7,574 bases of DNA from a bacterium (GTDB lineage: Bacteria; Arandabacterota; Arandabacteria; Arandabacterales; Arandabacteraceae). Under the pieces are notes generated by a model. That model did not search any database, was not told the origin of the DNA, and saw only the letters and a program-made list of their open reading frames with translations. The DNA lies in contig JALGWB010000096.1 in the NCBI GenBank assembly GCA_025774405.1, positions 1-7,574 on the forward strand, written 5' to 3'. The first letter of the stretch is position 1; the number at the start of each line of letters is the position of its first letter. Shown in pieces: positions 1-7,200 of this stretch. The position numbers and the translations under genes were made by a program.

Positions 1-31
1 GGGTCGGAGCCAAAAACGTGCATTCCGACCC
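1..31. repeat. Palindromic hairpin, REP-like, at the window edge
   Basis: The arms GGGTCGGA (1-8) and TCCGACCC (24-31) are perfect reverse complements around a 15-base A-rich loop, and a G-U pair (9/23) could extend the stem. Base 32 is C, so the stem may continue leftwards beyond the window. No T-tract follows, which argues against an intrinsic terminator. From memory, GGGTCGGA/TCCGACCC hairpins resemble the repeated palindromes associated with REP-associated (Y1/IS200-like) tyrosine transposases. No transposase is visible here, so membership of such a family is inference. Confidence 0.6.
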
Positions 32-240
32 CTCTGGCATGAAGGTTGCGGTCCTCAACACTTGCCCCTGCTTCCCGCCGTTGGTGATTTGATCTCAGAT
101 TACACCTTCGCACGGATTCGATCCACGAATCCTTAAGTGTCCACCTCCATCTGCAATCATGTCTAAACAGCCCCTGGTGAGATGCCGATAGGAACTACGT
201 GTGAGGTTCAGACGGGTTTGGTCAGGTTGACGCGAGAGCG
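32..240. other. Intergenic stretch without a recognisable gene
   Basis: I found no convincing ORF, tRNA or rRNA piece and no strong promoter. Apart from the inverted repeat at 114-132, the only hint is TTGACG at 227-232, which looks like a -35 box but has no acceptable -10 box at 16-18 bases (250-256 is a poor match). The promoter for gene 1 is therefore not identified; it may lie here in a non-sigma70 form or upstream of the window. Confidence 0.6.
114..132. repeat. Short inverted repeat (7-bp arms, 5-base spacer)
   Basis: GGATTCG (114-120) and CGAATCC (126-132) are perfect reverse complements separated by ATCCA. It could form a small hairpin or be a dyad operator about 190 bases upstream of gene 1. 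No T-run follows, so it is not a terminator. It superficially recalls a tRNA T-arm (TTCGATC), but the flanking stems do not pair in tRNA geometry. Function unknown. Confidence 0.4.
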
Positions 241-252
241 AAGGAGGTGATC
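241..252 (+). promoter_or_regulatory. Extended perfect Shine-Dalgarno-like sequence without an ORF
   Basis: AAGGAGGTGATC is a 12-base perfect complement to the conserved 3' end of bacterial 16S rRNA (GATCACCTCCTT). It lies about 70 bases upstream of the gene 1 start, too far to be its binding site. The only nearby starts, GTG at 247 and TTG at 264, give ORFs of six codons or fewer. It could be a ribosome standby site in the leader, the binding site of a lost or very short leader peptide, or chance in a purine-rich tract. The conserved 16S sequence that would adjoin it on the minus strand is absent, so it is not an rRNA gene end. Confidence 0.45.
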
Positions 253-273
253 AAAAGGCAGAATTGAGTAAAG

Positions 274-289
274 TTTGAGATTTCTCAAA
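274..289 (+). promoter_or_regulatory. Small hairpin in the gene 1 leader
   Basis: TTTGAG (274-279) and CTCAAA (284-289) form a perfect six-pair stem around the tetraloop ATTT. It sits between the unused Shine-Dalgarno-like tract at 241-252 and the functional site at 306-311. The stem is A/T-rich and weak, so a regulatory or mRNA-stability role is possible but unproven. Confidence 0.35.
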
Positions 290-305
290 GGAATCCAAAA
301 GGTGA

Positions 306-311
306 AAGGAG
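306..311 (+). promoter_or_regulatory. Ribosome binding site of gene 1
   Basis: AAGGAG ends 10 bases before the ATG at 322. A second AAGGA at 316-320 is only one base from the start and too close to serve. This site supports ATG 322, which is also the start that yields an intact signal peptide. Confidence 0.7.
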
Positions 312-321
312 TTGCAAGGAA

Positions 322-912
322 ATGAGACGGACATTGATAATTGGCTTCTTTCTGGCAGCGGGTCTGTGGACCCTGGCATATGCCGGTGGGAATAATCCTG
401 GAGCAAAAGTTGCAGTTCATGTCCTTGATCATTCGACGAGATCCTGCACCAAGAATTTTCCTGTGATTGAAGGGTGCCAGGATATTGTCACCACCAATGC
501 GGGTACCAATGTCGATTTCTTCCCCGTCTTCTTCGACCTGACGGAATACACTGGTGTAGAGTACGGATTGACCTGGGAAGGCTCGACCTGCGCGTTTACG
601 AGTTGCAGTGATCTGGTCATCGGTAGCATTGTGAATCCTGGCGATGCTATCTCGCACACCTGGTTCGACTGCCATTCAGATCCTGTCTGCATACCTGGTT
701 TTGGCTGGATCTATTCCTACGGTACGATCTGTGTTGTACCGCACGCTCAGATGGGGGGTCCGAATGTATCAGACTGTCAGGACCCCAAGCAACTCAATGT
801 GACAGTCGGTAGCGCTTGCGCAGGAACCAATGGTCAGGAAGGTGACGATCCCTGCGGACAGGTCGCAACAGAGCAGACAACGTGGAGTGCTATAAAGGGC
901 ATGTTCAGGTAG
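322..912 (+). CDS. Exported cysteine-rich protein of unknown function
   Basis: I do not recognise the family. The 196-residue product begins with a clear Sec signal peptide: MRR, a hydrophobic core at about residues 4-19, and a likely AYA|GG cleavage after Ala21. The mature part (about 175 residues) contains ten cysteines (42, 52, 90, 95, 117, 123, 137, 152, 166, 178), an even number compatible with five disulfides formed outside the cytoplasm. It is rich in Gly, Thr, Val and aromatics, suggesting a small beta-rich fold. The last residues read TTWSAIKGMFR. From memory, exported proteins in Eisenbacteria/Krumholzibacteriota-type genomes often end in a similar TTWxxIKxxxR tail, which could be a shared C-terminal signature; this needs a search. 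There is no lipobox cysteine, so it is unlikely to be a lipoprotein. The gene ends 114 bases before gene 2, which has its own promoter. The reading frame, start and export call are well supported; the function is not. Confidence 0.85.
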   Translation: MRRTLIIGFFLAAGLWTLAYAGGNNPGAKVAVHVLDHSTRSCTKNFPVIEGCQDIVTTNAGTNVDFFPVFFDLTEYTGVEYGLTWEGSTCAFTSCSDLVIGSIVNPGDAISHTWFDCHSDPVCIPGFGWIYSYGTICVVPHAQMGGPNVSDCQDPKQLNVTVGSACAGTNGQEGDDPCGQVATEQTTWSAIKGMFR

Positions 913-962
913 CACAAGGAGCAGCAATTCAATGGGTCTCCGGTACTGCCTGTTGCTTGAGG

Positions 963-992
963 TTGACAAAGCAGTGCTTATCTTGCTATGTT
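963..992 (+). promoter_or_regulatory. Predicted sigma70-type promoter for genes 2 and 3
   Basis: A perfect -35 box TTGACA (963-968) is followed after 18 bases by TATGTT (987-992). This -10 box matches TATAAT at four of six positions including the key T-A-T...T, and is preceded by TGC (984-986), an extended -10 element. Transcription would start near 999-1000, giving a leader of about 27 bases before ATG 1027. It is the only strong promoter-like sequence I see in non-coding DNA of the window, and implies gene 2 can be expressed independently of gene 1. Confidence 0.65.
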
Positions 993-1017
993 GATGTTCA
1001 AGTGACGAGGCAATGCC

Positions 1018-1021
1018 GGAG
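1018..1021 (+). promoter_or_regulatory. Ribosome binding site deciding the gene 2 start
   Basis: GGAG ends five bases before ATG 1027 but only two bases before the in-frame TTG at 1024. The spacing therefore favours ATG 1027 over the one-codon-longer TTG start. Confidence 0.6.
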
Positions 1022-1026
1022 ACTTG

Positions 1027-4000
1027 ATGCCGAATTTTAGAAAGTCGCATATTCTTCCAATTTTCGCCCTCTTTCTTTTTTCAGGTGCGACCAGTCTTGC
1101 CTATGAAGTCATCTGGACCCGTATGCTCATACGCAGCTTTGGAGCAACCTCACTTGCTGTTAGCACTGTGCTGGCGGCTTATATGGCAGGACTCGCTCTG
1201 GGAAGCTATGTTTTTGGGAGGATCATTGACAGGCGAGGCAACCCGGTGCTTATCTATGGGTTGCTTGAGCTGGGAATTGGGATGTTCGCTCTCGGCTTTC
1301 CTTGGATTCTAAATGGCTTGAATCCCATCTACAGAGCGGTTTACCCTGGGCTCCATAGGCATTTCTATGCCCTCAGTCTTGTGCGTTTCGCGCTCTCCTT
1401 CATCATCCTGCTGGTTCCTACGACGCTCATGGGTGGAACCCTTCCTGTGCTGAGCAAATACGTGACCCGCAATCTCTCGAACCTCACGATGAGGGTCGGA
1501 TGGCTTTATGCCATCAATACGTTTGGAGCGGTTGCTGGTACCTTTGCTACTGGCTTCCTGCTTATGCCAACTCTGGGTATGAGCTCGACCACTCACGTCG
1601 CCATTGCTGCCAATATAGTCATCTTTGCCGCAAGCCTGCTGCTTTCAAGAGGCGTGGGACGGCGCAGGTTGGCTCAGCCTGCTCAGAAAGAAGTACAACC
1701 CAGGCAGGAGATCACAGTTAAGGAAAGAATTGTGCTTGTAGCCTTTCTCTGTACGGGATTGGCAGCTCTTTCGGCAGAGGTTATCTGGAGCCGTGTTCTG
1801 ACTCTTGTGGTTGGCACAACTGTCTATGCCTTGGCCACTATGCTCACTACCTTTCTGCTTGGGCTTGCAATTGGAAGTGCAATCTTTGCGAGGATTGCTC
1901 AGCGCACCAGGCGTCCAGGGACGGTCTTGGCCTGGTTGGTTATCGCTATCGGGTTTTGTGTTTTTGCAAGTACAGTCTTTTTTGGCAAGATGCCATTCCT
2001 ATATATGCATCTCTACGAGACCATGCCCAAGACCTGGACAAACGTTATCTGGGTTCAATTTCTGCTTTCACTCAGCCTGATGATAGTCCCGACCTTCCTC
2101 ATGGGTGGGACATTTCCTCTTGTGGCAAGGATATATGCAACAGATCTTGCCAGAGTTGGTGGGCGGATTGGCACCGCTTATGCTTTCAATACGATCGGTT
2201 CAATATGCGGTTCATTCATAGGGAGCTTCTTGCTTCTGAGATTCCTTGGCGTTGAAAATGGTATGATAGTGGTTTCAGCCACATATGTGGCAGTTGGGCT
2301 GGTTTTGTGGTTGACAGTTGCTGAGAAGGTGAGTCAGAGGTTGAGACTCGCCGGGGTAGGTGCTGTTGTCTCAGCTATCATTGTTTCAAGTATTTTCTCG
2401 CCACGCTGGGATGAGAGGGTAATGACCAGCGCTGTCTATGTCTATGCGCCACTTTATAAGACTCTCGAAGGCTTCAAGCAAGGTCTCGAGTTGAGGCACG
2501 TGCTCTTCTACGACGAAGGTCCAGGTGCAACTGTTTCGGTTGACCGCATGAAGAATGTCCTGACCTTACGAATCGATGGCAAGGCTGATGCTTCAAGCGG
2601 CAGCGATATGATTACCCAGGAGCTCATCTCCCATCTGCCAATGGCCGTCCATGCGCAGCCTGATACTGTGCTGGTCATTGGCTTGGGTAGTGGAGTCAGC
2701 CTTGGCTCAGTTGAGACCTATGATGTCAAGCACATAGAGTGTGTCGAGCTTCTCGACAACGTGATACGGGCTGCCGCCTATTTCGACTCGATTACCCGTA
2801 GCAGTAGCCGTGATCCCAGAGTGAATCTCATTGCAGGTGATGGAAGAAACCACCTTGCCCTGCTTGATCAGAAGTATGATGTGATTGTATCTGAACCGAC
2901 TAATGTCTGGATATCTGGTGTGGGCGACCTTTTCACCCGAGAATTCTTTGAGCTTGCCAAGGTAAGGCTTAAGCCTCACGGTGTAATGTCAGCATGGGTG
3001 CATACCTACCACATGGGTCCTGATGAGCTCCGATCAGCACTCAAGACGTTTGCGTCTGTCTTCCCGAATTGTTCGCTTTGGTTCGCAAATGAAGGCGATC
3101 TGATCATGGTGGGTGCACTGGACCCGATTCGCATAGATAGCAGTTTTGTCAGGAGATTGGCAGAACCCAGCGTTGCTGAGGATCTCTACCGCGTTGGTAT
3201 AGACGGACCCGAAGACATCCTGAGTGCCCTGTTGCTAGACGGCTCAGGGATTCGCAGGTTCACACAGGGTGATGTTCAGATTCATACGGATGACAATTTG
3301 CTACTCGAATATCAGTCGGCGCGAAGGTTGGTGGAAGCAACTCATGTCGCGAATCTCCGAAACCTGGTTGCTATTTTGAAGCCTGTTGAATATCCTCACC
3401 TTGGCAGGGAGCTGAACCGGCTTATTCAGCAGCACATGATAGCTCGGTCAATCACTGTGCGAGCAACCCTCGAATACCTCGCTGGTGACCTTGACGCCGC
3501 TCTTATCGCTTGTGAGCAGGCTTACCAGATGGCTCCGGGTGACCCCTATGTTGCATCCAAATATGTGGAGCGTCATCTTGATCATGGCGATAGGCTGCTG
3601 GCAAGCGCGGACTATGAAGGCGCTCGCAAGGAATATGAGAAGGCTACAGTTGAACCGAGGCACATGGATACCTGGTCAGCATACCACAATATGGGGGTTG
3701 CCTACCTTTATGAGGCTGACTATGAAACTGCCAGGTCGAGCTTTGAGAGAGCTATTGAACTCAATCCTTATAGTGCAGACTCCTATTACAATCTTGGGCA
3801 GGCGCTCGCCGCTCTCGGTGATACGGTCAAAGCCACAGCCAGCTATGAAAAGGCTTACGAGCTAAAGCCCGAAGATGCTGAGATAGCAAATGGTCTTGCG
3901 TGGTACTATGCCATCCAGGGTGAGCATCTAGACAAGGCTCTCGAGATAGCCACAGAGGTTGTGTCGAAGGATCGAAATCCCATCTATTTGGATACCCTTG

Positions 4001-4236
4001 GATGGATTCATTTCCTGAGGGGAGATCTTGAAGCGGCAAGGAAGGTGCTTGAAGAAGCCATCAGCATCGACAAGCATTATGCAGAAGGGCTCTTCCATTT
4101 GGCCAGGGTTCAGCTGGCAAGGGGAGATGATGGGGCAGCCAGGCAACTTCTAAGAAGAGTGGTCGAACTCGACAGTGCTAACCTGGGCAGAATGGCAGAG
4201 GAATTGCTCAATGAGCTCGGCAACGAAGTTCGGTAG
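1027..4236 (+). CDS. Fused MFS-like membrane / spermidine-synthase-like / TPR protein
   Basis: The 1069-residue product has three parts. Residues 8-432 form about twelve hydrophobic helices in two similar halves, each with the family hallmark EVIWxR (27-32 and 251-256) and VPTxLMGGTxP (130-140 and 354-364). GRIIDRRG (64-71) resembles the MFS cytoplasmic loop 2-3 motif. A further hydrophobic stretch at about 440-457 may be a thirteenth helix. Residues about 475-698 match the spermidine synthase (SpeE-like) Rossmann domain: GLGSG (552-556) as the SAM-type glycine loop, the acidic strand end Glu574, GDG (604-606), and SEPTNVW (622-628) where true aminopropyltransferases carry their catalytic Asp motif. 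Residues about 805-1052 contain roughly seven TPRs, for example 882-916 and 917-950. This matches the widespread 'fused MFS/spermidine synthase' family, whose biochemical role is not established. The altered catalytic motif makes polyamine synthesis doubtful; a SAM-related or binding role is inference. The TPR tail suggests a partner protein. Gene 3 overlaps the last 26 bases. Confidence 0.92.
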   Translation: MPNFRKSHILPIFALFLFSGATSLAYEVIWTRMLIRSFGATSLAVSTVLAAYMAGLALGSYVFGRIIDRRGNPVLIYGLLELGIGMFALGFPWILNGLNPIYRAVYPGLHRHFYALSLVRFALSFIILLVPTTLMGGTLPVLSKYVTRNLSNLTMRVGWLYAINTFGAVAGTFATGFLLMPTLGMSSTTHVAIAANIVIFAASLLLSRGVGRRRLAQPAQKEVQPRQEITVKERIVLVAFLCTGLAALSAEVIWSRVLTLVVGTTVYALATMLTTFLLGLAIGSAIFARIAQRTRRPGTVLAWLVIAIGFCVFASTVFFGKMPFLYMHLYETMPKTWTNVIWVQFLLSLSLMIVPTFLMGGTFPLVARIYATDLARVGGRIGTAYAFNTIGSICGSFIGSFLLLRFLGVENGMIVVSATYVAVGLVLWLTVAEKVSQRLRLAGVGAVVSAIIVSSIFSPRWDERVMTSAVYVYAPLYKTLEGFKQGLELRHVLFYDEGPGATVSVDRMKNVLTLRIDGKADASSGSDMITQELISHLPMAVHAQPDTVLVIGLGSGVSLGSVETYDVKHIECVELLDNVIRAAAYFDSITRSSSRDPRVNLIAGDGRNHLALLDQKYDVIVSEPTNVWISGVGDLFTREFFELAKVRLKPHGVMSAWVHTYHMGPDELRSALKTFASVFPNCSLWFANEGDLIMVGALDPIRIDSSFVRRLAEPSVAEDLYRVGIDGPEDILSALLLDGSGIRRFTQGDVQIHTDDNLLLEYQSARRLVEATHVANLRNLVAILKPVEYPHLGRELNRLIQQHMIARSITVRATLEYLAGDLDAALIACEQAYQMAPGDPYVASKYVERHLDHGDRLLASADYEGARKEYEKATVEPRHMDTWSAYHNMGVAYLYEADYETARSSFERAIELNPYSADSYYNLGQALAALGDTVKATASYEKAYELKPEDAEIANGLAWYYAIQGEHLDKALEIATEVVSKDRNPIYLDTLGWIHFLRGDLEAARKVLEEAISIDKHYAEGLFHLARVQLARGDDGAARQLLRRVVELDSANLGRMAEELLNELGNEVR
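1054..2319 (+). repeat. Internal duplication of the gene 2 membrane domain (period 224 residues, 672 bases)
   Basis: Protein units at about residues 10-207 and 234-431 align with a constant offset. Glu27/Glu251, Trp30/Trp254, Arg32/Arg256, Pro131/Pro355, the MGGT blocks 135-138/359-362, and YAxNTxG 161-167/385-391 are all exactly 224 residues apart. The DNA copies have diverged well beyond recent duplication, so this is an ancient two-fold repeat like the pseudo-symmetric halves of MFS transporters, here unusually free of indels between the conserved blocks. Confidence 0.8.
4197..4203 (+). promoter_or_regulatory. Ribosome binding site of gene 3 inside the end of gene 2
   Basis: AGAGGAA contains GAGG (4198-4201) ending nine bases before ATG 4211. 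Both site and start lie within the last codons of gene 2, whose stop is at 4234-4236. Ribosomes finishing gene 2 therefore traverse the gene 3 start region, the usual arrangement for translational coupling. The site also selects ATG 4211, which gives an intact signal peptide. Confidence 0.7.
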
Positions 4237-7200
4237 TCAGCCAGGTATTGTTATTCTTGTCGCTATTGTTGCGTTATGCTCAGCTGCGAGCGTGGCCTCA
4301 GCTCAAGTCGAAGCCAGAATCGTAAGTGAGGATGAGCAGAGCCTCACCATCGAGCTCAGGCTTGATGAATATCGCCTCGAAGATTTCAGCACCGATGGCA
4401 AGACTTACCAGGCCATAACAGCAGACAATCTTGTTGGTTTTGCAACCCCCGGTGAGCCAGACATTCCAGTCTATACGACGCTTGTTGCTTTGCCTGGTAA
4501 GGTGCGCATAGCCTCAGTGACGACAGACGAGAAAATTGTCGTGGATCAAGTTCGAATTGCACCTGTTCCCCTCGTCGCTGCCGGTGGTGAAAGCAGAGAC
4601 CACCTGCCAGTCTATACCTATGAGGAAAACCCTGACGTCTACGAGAAGCCGTCAGGTTTTCCTTCTCAGATTGCCTGGCTTGCCAGTCCTGGTAAGTTGA
4701 GAAATCAGCGCGTGATCAGGCTTTTCATTGCTCCTTTCATCTATGAGCCAACTGTGGCGAGGGTTCGGATTGCGGAGCGAATCGAAGTTCGCCTCGAGTT
4801 CGAGCGTGAACGATCGCAGCGCCTCGAGGCTGTGCCCGATGCTTATTGGGAGGGGACCTACAGAGGGATTCTCATCAATTATGAGCAAGGACAACACTGG
4901 CGGGAGCGGCCGAGGAAGTCACTGCTTCTAAGAGGTATCACCAATAGCAGGCTCAAGATACTCATTGACAGGACGGGTCTTTACAGACTCGACTTTGAGA
5001 CTGCCAACAGTGCTGGGTTCCCGGCAGGCATTGCTCTCGATGAGATCTTGCTTTACAGGGACGTATTCCACGATGGAACGCCAGACACCATCGAGATCTC
5101 AGAGATAGCAATAGAGATTGACGATAGCGACCAGGATGGGACCTTCTCGCAGGGAGACTATATAATCTTCTACGCTCGAGATTTCTATGATGAGTTTGGC
5201 TACCAGGGCGATGAGGACATGCATTTTGATAAAAATGTGTATTGGCTCTCGTGGGGGAGTGGGGAGCACCGAAGAGTCGATTTAAAGCCAGGCTGGAGAG
5301 AAGCATCTGATCCGGCAAGGCCAACCCACTTCACTGACTTTGTCCACGTGGAGAAGGATTCGTTTTTTGTCAATATGCCACCCTATGGCGTTTTCGACCT
5401 CTTTGGATGGGCGAGGCATCACCGCAGCCTAACATTCAATCTACCTGGTCTAGAGTCAGACCAGCCAGCCACACTCGAGACGAAGTTCGTCAGCTACTAT
5501 TATTCCACCGGTCCAGGGATTGCAGATATCGAGCTTTCTATCAAGGGTTGCGACGGTTCACTCACCCCGATTGGTACGGTCCGTATCAACAGCGTACCGA
5601 GTATCAGGCAGTTCTCAACACCCATTCCTACAGGGCTCTTGTGTGAGGGAACCAATACCTTCAGATTCGAAAGCTCGGTTCCAGCAGATAGGAAGCCCGG
5701 CAACTTGCTTGACTGGTTTGAGGTTTTCTATGAACGAAGATACGAGGCTCAGGACGACCTGCTTGAGTTTACAGGTGGAGAGGCCAGTGGTGAGATTGAA
5801 ATCGAAGTCACCGGCTTTTCGAGTTCGGATATCGTTCTGTATGACATTACTGATCTGGCTCACGTTCGTAAGATGGACATTGCCGAGAGGATTGTTGCCG
5901 ATGGCGGTATGTATAGATTCACCTTCCAGGATAGCGTCACCTCGCCACACGCTTACATAGCAGCAACAACTCAAGCCATTGTCGATGTCAACGAGGACCA
6001 GGTTGCGCTGGTTGATCCACCACACCTCAGAGGGGCGCTCGGTGACTATCTCGTGGTTAGCCATCCCGATTTTGTTGATGAGCTTGTGCCCCTCATTGAG
6101 CACCGGCAAATCACCTACAGCGTGACAGTCGCTACAGCTGAGGAAGTCTATAATGACTTTGGCAATGGGATGAAATCAGATGTAGCCATAAAGCGCTTCA
6201 TAAAGCATGGCTTCTTCAACAGCAATTCTTCATTTGTACTCCTTGTTGGGGATGCCAATCTTGATCGGAAGGGATTGCTGCTTCAGCCTCCGGATGAGAG
6301 TCAGGCTCCAAGTGACATCGACTATCTACCTGCTCACAATGACGTGTACATAGATGGGCACAGTCCAAACTACGATATCCGTCCCAACGAGCACTGGTTT
6401 GTGTCAGTTGATGGTCCGGATGATGTGTATCCAGATCTCTATATAGGGAGACTGCCCGTTGGAAGCGATGAGGAGGCGGCTGGAGCGATAGCAAAGATAC
6501 TTCAGTTCGAGACCTATGAAGGAAGTGATCCCTGGAAGAAGCGTCTGCTACTTGTTGCAGACGATGCCTATGACACATGGTGTCCGAGAGCTTCCAACAA
6601 GGCTTTCAAGGATGCATGTGATAGTGTGGCTGCAGTTGCTTTGAGGGCGCCGGTCAGCCCCGATACAGTAAAGTACTATCTTGAGAGATGCCTTGTTGAC
6701 GACCAGCCTGAGAAACGCCAGACAGGACAATGTGTCTCTGGTGGAACGACGGTGAGCTTCACCAGAAGGAATTGCACACCAGAGCTGACTTCACTCCTCA
6801 ACGACGGAGCCCTGATCTTCAACTTCCAGGGTCACGCAAATCGCCAGCAGTTTACACACGAATGGCTTGTGCTGGATTATGATACTCCCTATGGAACGTC
6901 CTACCGAGACATAAGGGATCTTTCAAATGCTGACAAGCCTTTCATATTTCTCGGATTTGGCTGCTGGATGTCAGACTTTCAGGTCAGGGCTGAACCTGCT
7001 CCCGCAATTGGTGATGCCATTGGTGAGAAGTTCGTGATCAATCCCAATGGCGCTGGCTGTGCTTCGCTTGCAAGCTCCTGTGGAGAATTCATAAGTGATA
7101 ACAAGAGTCTCAATATCATCATGGCTAAGGCACTCTTTGGCGATCTTGAAGCTTTCGATCCCCATGGCAACCCCATTCCTGCAAGACTTCTTCTGGGAGA

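Noticed and set aside
111..133. Possible tRNA T-arm (TTCGATC loop)
   Set aside because: The five bases on each side of the putative loop do not pair, and no acceptor, D or anticodon arms can be laid out around it.
241..252. Possible 3' end of a 16S rRNA gene on the minus strand (GATCACCTCCTT)
   Set aside because: The highly conserved 16S sequence that should precede it on that strand is absent, so only the 12-base terminal match exists.
227..256. TTGACG as a -35 box for a gene 1 promoter
   Set aside because: The sequence 16-18 bases downstream (GATCAAA) is a poor -10 element, so no promoter was called.
208..675. Antisense ORF of 155 codons opposite gene 1 and its leader
   Set aside because: It lies opposite a well-supported coding sequence, has no recognisable domain or signal and a composition typical of a reverse-strand shadow.
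913..962. Terminator after gene 1
   Set aside because: No stable GC-rich stem followed by a T-run is present; only weak imperfect complementarity is seen.
1024..1026. TTG start for gene 2, one codon upstream
   Set aside because: The GGAG site would be only two bases away, whereas ATG 1027 has a workable five-base spacing.
5615..6109. Antisense ORF of 164 codons opposite gene 3
   Set aside because: Gene 3 is continuously open here with C25-family motifs on both sides; the antisense product shows no family features.
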